Made by a program: the position numbers and the translations under genes
Shown: positions 31,975 to 42,882 of the stretch, in pieces
Layout of the letters: each line of letters begins with the position of its first letter
Numbering within the stretch: the stretch's first letter is position 1
Notes under the pieces: generated by a model
Database searches by the model: none
The model's input: only the letters and a program-made list of their open reading frames with translations
What the model was told of the DNA's origin: nothing
Assembly: GCA_018136815.1 (NCBI GenBank)
Contig: CM030931.1
Span: 2,149,398 to 2,213,397 of the forward strand
Direction: 5' to 3'
Length of the DNA: 64,000 nucleotides
DNA from: Isochrysis galbana
Lineage: Eukaryota > Haptophyta > Isochrysidales > Isochrysidaceae

Positions 31975-32731
31975 CAACTAAGTTTATACTTGGTTGACCC
32001 ATGGGGGGGCACGAGCCCCCCCCTCTCTCCACTCCTCCCCTGCCATGGGGGAGGAACCACCCATCCTCCTGGCATGCCTGATGGCTTGCCAGGAGGCCAC
32101 TGCCCTACTGACCCACTCCCTTCCCCACAGGCTCGCCCCATTCGCCCATCCTGGCCCCTCGTGACCAGCCCAATGCTCCAACCCCCCCTCCCCCCCTGGT
32201 CGACAGGCAGACAGGTGCAGCGTGGGGGCCCCAGAGGCTCGGGAGCGCCAGCGAGGGAGAGGCAGGGGAGGCCAGGGCCCAACCCCAGCCTCCTCTGCCC
32301 CCTGAGCTGGCCTCCAGGAGTCTCCAGGGGCCGCCAGAGGGCAGCTGGAGGCCTGCCGCAGGCGCGCCATCGCGCGTGCCGCAGGAGAGGGGAGAGAGAG
32401 CGCGGAGAAGGGGGTGGGCGCGAGCGAGAGCTCCGCCCACCGGAAAATCGGTAAGTCTCGCGCCTGTTTACAGGATAAGACGAGACAGAGTCGGCCGCCC
32501 ACTCGGAGACACAGGAGGAAGGGGGGAAAGATCACCGGGGGGGGCGCGGGCCACCGGACCATATCTAAGCCCTTTTCCCCTATCCCCCTAGTAGTGTACG
32601 GGGGGAGCCGCCTGATGGCGGGGGGAGAAGGGCCGGGGAATGGGGGTGTAGAGAGTATGCTACGTGCTACTTGTAGTGGGTAGTGGTTCCATTCGCCGCG
32701 AGTGCGGTAAGACTATTAAAAGGTTTTTTTT
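31975..32731 (+). mobile_element. Hairpin-headed non-autonomous element (copy c), 17-bp TSD
   Basis: TCTATACATCCTAGCAT flanks it exactly at 31958-31974 and 32732-32748. One base inside is the hairpin AACTAAGT-TTAT-ACTTGGTT (31976-31995, one T:G wobble), then ATGGGGGGGC at 32001. The body matches copies a and b. A CTTCCCCACAG splice-acceptor-like site lies near 32120. The tail ACTATTAAAAGG plus a T run ends at the TSD. It sits in LINE ORF2 sequence, since the right TSD continues as the ORF2 C-terminal region. Confidence 0.9.
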
Positions 32732-33370
32732 TCTATACATCCTAGCATGGAGATATATTCTAACGTACTTTTACAGAATACACTTCGACAACATAACATT
32801 CGATAGCAAACAAATCAAGAGAAGAATTCTGACGAGATACACCACCCTAGTGAAAGCAGCGCACTTCGGCAACTCCACGGACACGGCCAGAAGAGCCCAG
32901 GCAGACATGGGCCAACAACCAAAAAAACGAATGGACACCAACACCAACGACTTCCGCCCTCTCTTCGACGTAATAGACAACGATACACTAGCACCAAGCC
33001 ACACCCTAAAAATAATAACACAAAAACTAGAGATCGAACACATCCTCATACAAGAAAACAACGAACACGCGAGCGACCAGGGATAGCGCCCTGGCTACAA
33101 GGGAGGAGAGGACTCCCAAACGACCCACCCCTAGGGGGAAGCCGCAAGGCTGGGCCCCCACAAGGAGACGCGACCCAAAGCGCCTCACAGCAACTGCGAG
33201 CCAAAAGGCCCGCCCCCCCCCCCTCCCCCGACGCCCGACCCAAAGTAGTGCACATGGGTCGACCCCCTAAAACCGAACGAAAAGGACCGAGGGGGGGGGG
33301 CGAAAGGGGAGCGAGGGTGGAGCAAGGGCGATGTCAGGGGAAGTCCCCAACGAGAGGGACGGGGGATAGC
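32732..33370 (+). pseudogene. LINE ORF2 C-terminal fragment and 3' UTR
   Basis: From 32732 to the stop at 33086 it encodes the ORF2 tail (YILAWRYILTYFYRIHFDN, then MGQQPKKRMDTN), matching the minus-strand fragment at 39356-39780 and the last ORF of the LINE at 19187-19482. An intact TGG (Trp) stands where the 19-kb LINE has TGA. About 280 bases of GC-rich 3' UTR follow. Confidence 0.8.
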
Positions 33371-33899
33371 AAAGTAGTAGGCACCTTCAAGAATATATTT
33401 TTAATTTTTCTATCCGTGTTCTTTATGCAAAGACTTCCGAAGAGTATCCGGCTGTCTACTGCGGCTTTGGATTTGGACTCCGTGGGGCAGTGTCCCCAGC
33501 CCCTTTGATTCGGAAACCGCTCCCATACCTTATTGTGCCTTATCTACCACTCGGGGGACTCACATTTTCGCGATTCGCGCCATGTTTGCGCGCCCTTATC
33601 TCTCAGCAAGAGGTACCTCTTGCCCTACACATTCTCTCTAATCTCAACCGATCGCTCGTCCTGATCATGCCTTCTGAATGACTCCCGATGACAATTGATC
33701 CTCATCTGTCAGCCGGGTTAGGAATTATTGCCACCCGTGCGATGCCGGCTTCAATGAGAAGCTCCGCTGTGGAAGTGTGAGCCTGTGCCTCCTGATGTGC
33801 TACGAGTACTCATGTCGAATCGCTATGGTCTCTCCAAAGACGTCGCGATGAAGAAGCACCGAATGTGAACATCGGGTACCACGTAGCGCCCCACCCCTT
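33371..33899. other. Intergenic
   Basis: 3' flank of DBR1 and the edge of the LINE fragment; no gene recognised. Confidence 0.5.
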
Positions 33900-35601
33900 T
33901 CAGACATCATCGATGTCTATCTCCTCATCCATCTCGATTTGTCCCGGCATTGGCGAGAACATGCTGTGTGAGCACGCTCCATCTACCATGGGGACCGATG
34001 CAGATTTTGGTCCAAGCAACGGGTGGGATGGATGCAAGCGCGTACTAGCAGCCATGTGCTTTTGTTCGCGCCACTTTTGAGGCAAACCGAAACGTTGTAC
34101 GAATGCGGCTGTTTGCGGGTTCTCAACGAAGCGGGACTGGCCCGCAGCCGGTTGTCCAGGCTGATAGGCGGGTGCAGTGATGCAGAAATTGAGTGGAACT
34201 GCCAAGTCTCCTTGTACAGCATCGAGGACCGCTTGTAACTCTGCTAGTGTGGGAGTGAAGTCTGTTCTTCCTCTACTGCATCCTGCAATGGCTTGCGAGT
34301 CGAGCGCCAACTGTGAGCGTGAGCTAGAGAATAGGTGCGCGGTCGAGCGCAGCACAGCGATCCATTCGGCATCGTACTTCAATATCTGCAATGGGCAAGG
34401 CGTAGGGAGGTGAAGAAGTCTTAAGGACACAAGGGGTACTGCGAGAGATTCCCATCCCTTAGCAATGGCACAGCAGCAGCAATGCTACAAACAGCCACCG
34501 AATCATCCGTGTACTCTAGCAAGTCTTTGCCAATGAGGGTCATCGAGGAAAGTCGGCATACCGGTGGAGAGTTGTCCCCGTCAACACGGACGATTTGGAG
34601 GAAATCACGGTTGGGAAGGCATTTATCGAGAGAGAGAAAGCGCGTTGCGCGAACAGCCCGAGGGACATCTGCTCCGCCCGAGTTGAGACTAGCTTGCTGC
34701 ACATTGGACGTCTTCTTCTCATGCAAAATGAGGGCAGCAAACTTCACATGAAGATGTGCAGAGAACCAGTACGACGGCTGGAGCTGATTGAGCAGCATTG
34801 CGTTCGGTGGAGAGCCCAGCGACCCGTTGTAGACTTCATCGCGCAAGAAGGACTTCTTGCGCAATAGTGCGCCTGTGTCGCCATACCGAGCGATGTGTTG
34901 TGGCCAATCATGCGAAAGGAAGATGTCAAGAGGTTTGCGCAATTGTGAAAGGCGGAACGCCTCCAACTGCCGCACGTGATACGCAGAGCGCCTGTGACGT
35001 ACAGGATAGCAGAGACGTCCCATCAATGTGGCCTGCAGGATGCATAGCCAAGGCATAGATTGAAGGCCAGATGGATTGCTAGCAACACACATGTCTGAGT
35101 CATCGTACGGCGGGCATTCGTAGTGGCCTAAGTTGTAGTGCCTCCCATTGTAGATGCCTGATACACCACCGATTCGCACTCCACCCACATTCACAACACC
35201 GCCATACCCAAGGAAGTAGATGTTGGGAGCAACCCAGCCCCCATAGTAGAGCTCCCATAAGTGATTGGACGCTTCGTGGTTGCCCCCGATAAATATGGTC
35301 AGGACTGGAGCCAACTTCTCGCCCGAGTAGTAGCGGTAGAACCCCTGCATTGAGCGATACTTGGCAGGGCAGGCCATGGTCGCCAGATCGGCTTGGTTGC
35401 GTACCGCCTGAAAGTCGCCACACACGAGCAAGAGGTCGACTTTGATGCCGTGGCGTTGCTCAGTCAATGCGATGGATGAGTAGATTGAGTCGAGCTCACC
35501 GTGGCAGCATCCCTCAACCGCGATCTGTCAGGATGGGGCGCACGGCTGTGAGGACGCGGCAGGCTAAGGCCGGTCGGTGCCGGCGGCGAGCACACCAGCA
35601 T
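33900..35601 (-). CDS. DBR1: Lariat RNA debranching enzyme (DBR1)
   Basis: Removes 2',5' branches from excised intron lariats in the nucleus. Three exons are modelled. A two-codon first exon (35601-35596, ATGCTG) is tentative. Exon 2 is 35524-34562 after CCTGACAG. A 176-nt intron (GTATGC...TTGCAG) covers 34561-34386, and exon 3 is 34385-33900, giving about 484 residues, close to the family's usual size. Metallophosphoesterase residues are all visible: [30 protein letters not shown] and SAHLHVKF. The second splice joins NSPP to [13 protein letters not shown], restoring the typical C-terminal DBR1 domain, which otherwise would be lost in a frame break. The end is acidic ([11 protein letters not shown]). 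The upstream region shares a ~150-bp repeat with Z-ISO. Confidence 0.93.
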
Positions 35602-35694
35602 TCCGTCGGCGACTGTAAGCGGACGCTTGGCGCCAGCACAGCTGTTTTGTAGGTGTGAACACGTTTGTGATTGTAGTCTTGTAGAAGGTCTTGT

Positions 35695-35855
35695 TGGCTG
35701 GCACCCCTAGCCACATAAAGTACACCGGACGAGCCATGTACCAACCGCGCACACCCCCATCGCGGGGGAGGGGCTCCTTTGCCGATGAAGACTACGGACC
35801 ACAGCACTAAGTTTATACTCACACAACAAGAAAAACTCTAACGCTCCCCCGTCGC
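35695..35855. repeat. ~150-bp repeat upstream of DBR1
   Basis: Matches 48055-48195 in the same orientation: CCTAGCCACATA, CACCGGACGAGCCATG, CCAACCGCGCACACCCCCAT, then CGCGGGGGAG, CAGCACTAAG and CTCTRACGC. The CCCCC-ATCGC-GGGGG part can form a hairpin. It lies about 100 bases upstream of the proposed DBR1 start and 180 upstream of the Z-ISO start. Confidence 0.8.
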
Positions 35856-35969
35856 CAAAGGCGAAACCCTTGTCCCCAATCATTGACATTGATCATTGCT
35901 GTTTTCCCAGGAGCAGGAGAGGTACAAGGTACAAGCTTACCTTTGAGGCTGAAACGTGCTCAAGCTCAA

Positions 35970-37130
35970 GCGTCAAAGACATCGGCCAGCAACTGACGAA
36001 TCGAGCATGACCGCTGGCTCGATATGCGATGAAACGGAAGGGGATCGATCGGCGGGAGGCGCGGCGGGAATGGCGGGAAGTGATGGAATGGCGGGCTTGA
36101 CCACCTCCTCAGCAGAGGAAGGCGCGAGGACTGGCTCGGGCGAGGTCGAGCGCGAGGATGGAGCGGACATGGAATATTGAGAACGAGGGACGAGAACGGG
36201 AACGAGAAGAGGACGAGAGCGACGAACGACAGACAACAGAACGGACAGAGTCCGACGCCGGACTGATGACACGGCACCGACACTTAAAAAAATTCTTGAA
36301 GCGCAACCTGAGCGTCGGCCGGTCGGTCGCGCGCAGCGAGTGCGGCGAGCAGCCGGTCCAAGGCTGCGAAGGCGGCGGCGGGCACCGCCGGCGCACCTCC
36401 GACCGCCGCCGCTGCCTCCCCACGCAGTAGGCGGCCCACGCGTGCACAAGGAGTAGCACGGTCCCATCGTGCATCGTGCGCGGGCGCGCCGGCGCGCCGC
36501 CCGTGTAGCGGCAGCAGCGCAGCGCGCGCAGCAGCAGGTGCAGCCGCGCAAGCTCCAAGTCGGCCATGGTGCCCGCGCGGAAGAGCAACTCCCCACTTGC
36601 CACTTGGCCGTGCAGCTCTTCGTGCGCGCGCACGCGCGGCACGTAGCATTCAGTGGGTGCGTGAGCGCGTGAGTGCGTGGGTGCGTGGGTGCACAGTAGC
36701 ACACAGCACCGGCAGTGTGGTGTTAACCCGCTGCTGGTACCAACACCTGCACGTTGAGGTGTTAACGCATGTGCCACACCTAGCCAATGGAAGTGTTAAC
36801 GCAAAGTGGGTCAACACCGGGTAAATGTGAACCCATACACTCAAGACCATACACTCTGGTAAGTAAGTCTGAGGCGACCATGTCGCATCCGCGATCGACC
36901 TTTTTGTTTTAGAAGTTGTCTGCGTTTCTATGTCCCCTCCTTGCAGGCTAGTCACTAGTCACCGTCGCAGGATCCTACATTCGTCCATTCGCCCTTGTTG
37001 CCCTCGCCTCCTTTGTCGCCTCCCTTGCCGCCTGCTTGCCCCTCACTCACCTGGCTTACCTCCCTTCCGAATCATCGCATATCGAGCCCGTGGTCATGCT
37101 CGATCCGTCAGACCACGACCACGGTCCACG
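35970..37130. repeat. Inverted repeat arms around a short ORF region
   Basis: The minus strand at about 36050-35990 and the plus strand at about 37065-37115 share TCATCGCATATCGAGCC, GGTCATGCTCGAT and CGTCAG with few changes. The ~1-kb spacer holds the Ala/Arg-rich ORF described next. Three GTGTTAACGC-like motifs lie at 36718-36800. Confidence 0.6.
36284..36777 (-). CDS. Unknown Ala/Leu-rich protein fragment
   Basis: On the minus strand ECYVPRVRAHEELHGQVASG followed by ELLFRAGTMADLELARLHLL and ALRCCRYTG has the look of a helical real protein. The frame loses quality after AWAAYCVG, while a neighbouring frame keeps AFAALDRLLAALAARDRPADAQ. A frameshift or small intron near 36430 is possible. 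No family recognised. Confidence 0.35.
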
Positions 37131-37315
37131 TATACAGTCTACGGTCGAGCAATTCACTTTTTGTGGTCGGTAGATGTCGGTTTGAATGATGCGGAGGGTG
37201 GTGTTGTCGCCGTAGCGCTCTTTGGATTGCTGTGCGCAGTCTTTCTTCGTCACCGCAGTTCGTTGCTGAATGAAAAGATCTGTCCTGATCAGCGTTGAGT
37301 CACGCTGTGGGGGAG

Positions 37316-37500
37316 TGTTTGACCTTGGCGTGGTTTTGTTGTATAGGTGTGAGATCTACTCCCAGTGAGAAGAGGGGGAGTAGGGGAACGTCGTCGGAGC
37401 ACCGTTTGTTGTCTCGCGAGCGCGCTAACATCATGATGTTTCCAATGGTCTACACGATATTGCTATCACTAACTGGGCCCTCCTGGGTTAGGGCCAAACA
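37316..37500. mobile_element. 185-bp short-TIR repeat, copy C
   Basis: Full-length, same size as copy A, with the same TGTTTGACC/GGCCAAACA ends and one or two substitutions. It ends about 63 bases before the next gene's start codon. Confidence 0.75.
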
Positions 37501-37563
37501 CTAGAAGTAAAGGAGAGTAGCGCCCCCACTTGTCAAGGTTGATCGCGGGAGGGCCGACGCGAG

Positions 37564-38742
37564 ATGCGGGTGGCTGCCTCGCGCCGGCTGATCGGGCGCG
37601 GGCTGCGCTTGGCGAGCACGCTGGCGACCGAGCCCGGTCGCACATTGCGCGTCTCGGGCTCCCTCGCTCGTCTACTCGTCAAGACCAATATGGAGACGTA
37701 CGTGGCGACTGTCGAGGCGTCTGCGGATGGACGTGAGATCGACGTCGCACCATGGGTGAGCAGCAGCGACGGCGGCGATCTGAGCATCGAGGCAGCATGC
37801 GCCATCGGAGGCACGGCGATTGTCAGTGTTCCGGCCTCCTTCAATGTGGAAGTCAACATGGATGAGAGGTGCGACGTTGAGATGGCCGGCTGGCTCGAGG
37901 GCTCCGTCAGCATCAATGTGAACAAAGGGTCGATATCAGTCAACACAGTGCGTGGACTGCTCACAACGCTCACGACGGGCCTGGGTGATGTTAGCGTCAA
38001 GCACGTGGAAGGTAATCTGGACCTAAGTGCGGGCTTTGGCGCAAGTGGCAATGTCGATCTGGGAAAAATCATGGGTGAAGAGGTTAATGTGGAGACTTCC
38101 GGGAGGGTCTGCTGCCGTGCTCTCTACGCCAAGAATATGTACATTCGAGCCGATGGAGGAATCGATGCATCCGTGCTTGAATCGGAACGGGAGGGCATAC
38201 TCGTACTGGGAGGCGGAACATCGAGCATCGGCTCGTGCTCTGGCAATGTCGGTGCCGTCCTCTCTGGAAATGCTCAGTTCGATGCACAAGTGAGTGACAC
38301 TCTTCAGCGCTTGTGGATTAAGGGTGGGCCGCATGCATCTTCCGCGGTGATTTATCTACCTGAACAGCTCGCTCTCGATGCGTCTATTCGCGCTGCTCGT
38401 ATTGAATTGGACCATCGATTGGGTCCCAGACCAGAGGAGTCAAGGGACCATCGATTGGGTCCCAGACCAAAGGAGTCAAGTCAACGGGAGGGGAGCGTAA
38501 TAAAATGGCTTGGCACACTTGGGGTCCTCTCTAGGCCAGCTAAAGGTAGCCATCCCTCAATGTCTAATCTTGCCGGTGCCAACTCGTCTGACACACTCCC
38601 TGTGGCACCCTTTGATGCGATCGATTCGGCGGGCAGTGACATGGCCCGCTTGACACTAGACATGGGGAATGGAAATGTGAAAGTTGAGGTGCGAAGCTGG
38701 ATGGATAAGATGAAACAAACCGCGTCAATGACATCTTGCTAA
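37564..38742 (+). CDS. FAM185A-like protein with DUF4097-type beta repeats
   Basis: 392 residues from ATG at 37564, one exon. The N-terminus (MRVAASRRLIGRGLRLASTL) is basic and lacks acidic residues, which fits a mitochondrial targeting peptide, though this is inference. The middle (about 75-270) is a series of short beta strands with regular Gly/Asn turns: SINVNKGSISVNTVRG, GDVSVKHVEGNLDLSAG, NMYIRADGGIDASVL, as in the DUF4097/adhesin fold of FAM185A proteins, whose biochemical role is unknown. A perfect-phase 36-bp tandem duplication at 38410-38481 repeats a 12-residue DHRLGPRPEESR-type unit between the beta domain and the C-terminal tail. Confidence 0.7.
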   Translation: MRVAASRRLIGRGLRLASTLATEPGRTLRVSGSLARLLVKTNMETYVATVEASADGREIDVAPWVSSSDGGDLSIEAACAIGGTAIVSVPASFNVEVNMDERCDVEMAGWLEGSVSINVNKGSISVNTVRGLLTTLTTGLGDVSVKHVEGNLDLSAGFGASGNVDLGKIMGEEVNVETSGRVCCRALYAKNMYIRADGGIDASVLESEREGILVLGGGTSSIGSCSGNVGAVLSGNAQFDAQVSDTLQRLWIKGGPHASSAVIYLPEQLALDASIRAARIELDHRLGPRPEESRDHRLGPRPKESSQREGSVIKWLGTLGVLSRPAKGSHPSMSNLAGANSSDTLPVAPFDAIDSAGSDMARLTLDMGNGNVKVEVRSWMDKMKQTASMTSC

Positions 38743-39355
38743 TCCGAACTCAGTTGAATTTCTTGAGCTTCCTCGTGATGCGCGTGCGAGTGAAGGCCGG
38801 GTTACCTTACCCGCAAGTATGCTCTCCAGAATCAACCCGGCTTTTAGCAGGTTGTATTGGCGTGACTTTCAAAGGCCATGGGTGCTTTATGATGTCCCAT
38901 GCCTCTTTGCGTATGAGCCTCCGTTCCTCCTCTCTCCAGGGCTTTGCGCACGACTTGTACTAGGCTTTGACCGGCGCCGCCGGGGGCTTCCACCCGGGGC
39001 AAGACCTTTTTCGGTGGGGAAGAGTAAAGGGGGTGATGACAGCTTCCCCGCGTGCTCAGTAACTTAAGTAAAACTTGGCTTGTGGCTAGTAAATAAAAAA
39101 ACATCTGAAGATTCTGGGCTACACACCTACTAAACTAGGGCACTTCCCTATCTCTATCGACATCGCTCTTCTCTTCCCTTTCCTCCACCCCCTCCCCTTC
39201 CCCCCGTCATTCCTTTATCGTCGGTATCCGGGGTTCGGCTCAGGTGTCAGGTGCGCTACCTTGGGCCTGGTTCAGAGTGCGGGTTCCGGGCAGGCCTTTT
39301 GTTGGATTTTGCGCAGTCGCTTGGCAGGTGGAGTCCGGGCTGTTGCGTCTCTTCC
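38743..39355. other. Intergenic
   Basis: 3' flank of the FAM185A-like gene and probable 3' UTR of the minus-strand LINE fragment; no gene recognised. Confidence 0.5.
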
Positions 39356-39780
39356 TCACGTGGCTATTCGCCGGTGTTCCTCCGTGTGTGGTGTGTGATT
39401 GCCTAGCCACGACGGGGCCCGTCTCAGGAGTGTTCCCTCTCGGGTTCCCCGGCTATTATATATATGCGTCACTCCCATTGAGTTTGTTAGTGCTTGAAGC
39501 TCTAAACTAGGTTCTAGGTTCCCTCTTGTGCCTACTGTGAATAACGGATAAATATCGTTCGTGTCAATCCTCTTTTTCGGCTGTCTGCCCATGCCCGCTT
39601 GGGCGGTTCTAGCCGAGTCCGTGAGTCCGTTGTGTTCGCAAATAGCAAATAGTAGGGCCTTGCTCAGTGTCGTGTATCTGTCTAGCGTTCTTATCAACAC
39701 CGATTCTTCTGAGAATTCTATACCATCGTAATGTATTCTGTAAAAGTCTGTTATGATATATCTCCATGCTAGAGTGTATA
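39356..39780 (-). pseudogene. LINE ORF2 C-terminal fragment
   Basis: On the minus strand it starts at CTCTAGCATGGAGATATATC, the same ORF2 site as the 32.7-kb fragment, and encodes the ORF2 tail (RTLDRYTTLSKALLF, MGRQPKKRIDTNDIYPLF) to a stop at 39356. The upstream part of the LINE is absent, as expected for a 5'-truncated insertion. Confidence 0.75.
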
Positions 39781-40297
39781 TAGTATGGTAAGCGATCTTG
39801 GAGATTTACCCCCGGGGTGCATAAAGAGGTTATCGATAATGACCTCCTCTCTGCTTCTATCGTCCCCGGGTGCAAATCGCGTAAGTTTGTCGAGCGTTTC
39901 GAGTATTTTGACTATTCTCGGGCCGTGCCTGGGAGGCAGTGCTTCTTCTCAGACGCTCGGTCCATCGATAGACCCGAAGGAGTGCGGCCATCACCGCCGT
40001 CAGATCTTGACATCGAGGTAGGCGCCGTGCGCGCCTGGCAGCCAATGTTCTGCTCGACGATTTCAAATTGTGAACCCACAATCGCGCTGTGTTGCTTGCG
40101 CTGGCCACTGAGCGTTGAGAGCTCCGATGCTACGCCTTTCGTCAGTCGGCCTCGTTGCGGAAGCCATGTGCGAGGCGGATGTACCGTTGGTTGACTGGGC
40201 GCATGCGCACCGATCTCGGGCTTCGGGCCGTCCCCTTCTTTGCGGTGCGACCCGGAAGAAGCCATTGGAGTGATCGGCCGCGCTGGTTGTCTGGCTC
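39781..40297. other. Possible decayed upstream part of the transposase region
   Basis: Short frames in several registers; none recognised. Confidence 0.4.
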
Positions 40298-40885
40298 GTG
40301 GAGAGGCGACGAGATGGGGGCGTGCTTCTCGTACCACCTCCAGCGCTCGGGCGGCACGGCATGGGCATCAATCGCTTCAAGCGCATCCGCACCGTCCTCA
40401 CATTCGGGCCAGAAGATCCGCTGTCTCTGGAGCGTGACCCGTGGGCGTTCGTGCGTCCCCTCATCGACATGTTCAATGAGTCTCGCATCGACAAGGTGCA
40501 CCCGTCATGGCTGCTCACCCTCGACGAGTCGATGTGTGCATGGCGTGGTCGTGAAGGCGTAGGCGACCCGGCGAAATGCCCTAAGGTCTGGTTCGTCAGG
40601 CGCAAGCCGGAACCGGTGGGAGTCGAATTGAAGACTGCTGCAGACGCACTCTCCGGTATCCTTCTCCGCATCGAGATCTGTGAGGGTAAGGACGCACATC
40701 CAAATCAGGAGTTCTTCGCCGATCGCTACGAGGACAAAGCGCCAAACCAGACGTACGCGATCGGCCACACCGCCGCCCAGAGCTTGCGCCTCGTCAAGCC
40801 ATGGTTCGGATCTCGCCGCGTAATCAGCGTGATTTCGTCGCGGTCAGGTGGACCCTCGCGGCGAGTCTATCGGGAGTGCTTGTGA
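40298..40885 (+). pseudogene. PiggyBac-like (DDE_Tnp_1_7) transposase fragment
   Basis: The plus-strand frame carries MGINRFKRIRTVLTF (the conserved lead-in of piggyBac-type transposases), a helix DPWAFVRPLIDMFNESR and the first catalytic aspartate in WLLTLDESMCAWRGR. KCPKVWFVRRKPEPVGVELK and ALSGILLRIEICEG follow, matching the strand that precedes the second catalytic Asp. The frame then runs to LVKPWFGSRRVISV and stops at 40885, where intact members continue with the second and third Asp. There is no usable ATG at the 5' side. It is a truncated or domesticated remnant; no terminal repeats were found nearby. Confidence 0.65.
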
Positions 40886-41348
40886 GGGCCCCAATCCACC
40901 GGGCCCGGCGTCTCAGCTGCCCTGTGAGTCTGTCTGTGTGAATCTGCCCGCGAGTCGTTCAACGTCAATTTCTGTAGTCTTCAATATTTGTATACAAAAA
41001 AATCGAATTTCGCGTTCGAATTCTTAATATTTATGCTAGGGGCCTATGAGATAGTGACCATATTAGCTGCCTGGGCGCAAAAAATACAGATTAGGGTGCT
41101 AATTTGACCTAGTTATGACAAGGTGAAGTCGTTGTCTTTAAGACTACCGGTAGTCTTCGTTGCGCCCCTTCAACCGTATATAGAATGAGAGCTCTACTTC
41201 CTTCATCTTCCTGTAGTGAGGTGACAAGCGGGTTTGCCAGATCGTCGGATGCGTCCCAGGGTGTGCATTCCGACCTGGAGTCTGAGATAATGATATTGTC
41301 CGAGCTCAGCTATTGCGACGAGTGCGCTAGGTGACCATGTGGCACTGA
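40886..41348. other. Intergenic, AT-richer
   Basis: No gene recognised. Confidence 0.5.
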
Positions 41349-41356
41349 ATGGTGAA

Positions 41357-42184
41357 CCTACAAGGCATATACGTATACAGCGTATACACGCCAGGCCCCA
41401 AAACTGTGTATTATACACAGGTCGCCGAGGCCGTATACACAGTGTATACACAAGCGCGCGCGAGCGCGCGAGCCGCTCACGCTCAGCGATGGCGCGGCAA
41501 GGCCGCGGCGGCCCGCCTGCCCCCCCGCCCGTGGCAGCGCCCCCTCCATCCATTGCCTCCCCGTCCTCCTCTTCTCACTTCCACTTCTTGTGCTTTGTCC
41601 ATACACATCAGCACATACATCACATGCTTCTTCAGCAACAAACACCAAACACATTCCAATATATACATATACCATATACACAACACCATAAGTTATGCCA
41701 TAAGTAAGACAACACAAATACACAAGCAAACATGACAGCATGCTGTAAGTCTCAAGCCTCGTCATCTCCTGCATGCTTGTCGTCCGAGCCTTCTCCACTC
41801 TCTTCATCAGTATCCCACTTGCATATGTCTGGGCGCCAAGCAGCGTCTTGCATGCGCGGCTGCAGGCCGAGTGATTCGTGACAAAAACCAATTTGTCAGC
41901 GGTCATGTGCGATAATCTCGACCGGGCAGCTATCTTACTTAATTTGTCCATACACGGACCAATTTCGTTCTGCTGCCGATGCTGCAGCAGGCTGAGCATA
42001 TATATTATATATATATAATATAGTAGTATATATATGTATACACACACTATATATATACTACTACTAATATATTATGCTATAGTGTGTGTATACAGCTGTG
42101 TATACACCGTGTATACAGCCTTAGGCTGTATACACAGCGTATAATGTGTATACTCGGGGCCGTCTTGTGTATATGCCATGTAGG
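41357..42184. mobile_element. 828-bp non-autonomous DNA transposon with 8-bp TSD
   Basis: Ends CCTACAAGGCATATAC (41357-41372) and, inverted, CCTACATGGCATATAC (42169-42184), 15 of 16 positions equal. ATGGTGAA flanks it perfectly at 41349-41356 and 42185-42192. Both arms are filled with GTATAC/TGTATACAC motifs; the middle has a (TA)n microsatellite at about 41998-42072. No transposase. hAT-like by TSD length (inference). Confidence 0.9.
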
Positions 42185-42765
42185 ATGGTGAAGTGTGAGG
42201 TGTTGGGACACATTCAAGTATTGAAACTCAGCTGACGGCACCATTGCCAAGATACCTTGCCGCGAAATCGTGTTGGTAATGAATTTCGAATTTCCTGCTG
42301 AACCTGACCAAAAATAACGAAATATAACTACTACCTCCGTTCCAATACTGAGGTGTCACGCAGGCTATTGTTGAAGGGGGTAGCTTGCGGGGGCATCGGG
42401 GCACCCCACCCAGACTAGGAGGGTGCAGAGGGTATATTGGGGCTTAACCTGAAGACTCCCTAAGTTATTTCAAGGTTGTTCTATACACGTCCAAATGTTG
42501 TACAAACACACGCACTCTACTGACTGCTTACTGTCTAGGGCCAGGTCAGAGTTTCGCGCCGGACCCCCCAAAGTTTCGCGTGAAAGTTTCGCAAAAGTTG
42601 CTCACCGGCTAGCCAAGTTTCACAAAAGTTTCGCGTAGTTTCTTCGGATTACGGATTACGGGTTATTGTTATTGGTTGTTGACAAGTTGTTATGTGGAGC
42701 TGCTTGTTATTATTGCGCACGCACACCATCGGACATGGTAGTAATAGTAGGTAGTAGCACAGTAG

Positions 42766-42882
42766 TAGGAGCAGCAGCAGCAGCAGCAGCAACAACAACA
42801 ACAACAACAGCGTAGCAGCAACAGCAGCGTAGCAGCAGCAGTAGCAGTAGCAGCAGTAGCATCAACAAGAGCAGCAGCAGTA
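42766..42882 (+). repeat. CAG/CAA trinucleotide repeat
   Basis: Imperfect (AGC)n with AAC and AGT interruptions, inside the hAT-like element. Confidence 0.9.

Noticed and set aside
21193-32454. 170- and 154-codon frames in element copies b and c as host genes
   Set aside because: They lie inside repeats bounded by TSDs or truncation and are Arg/Pro/Gly-rich with frameshifts between copies.
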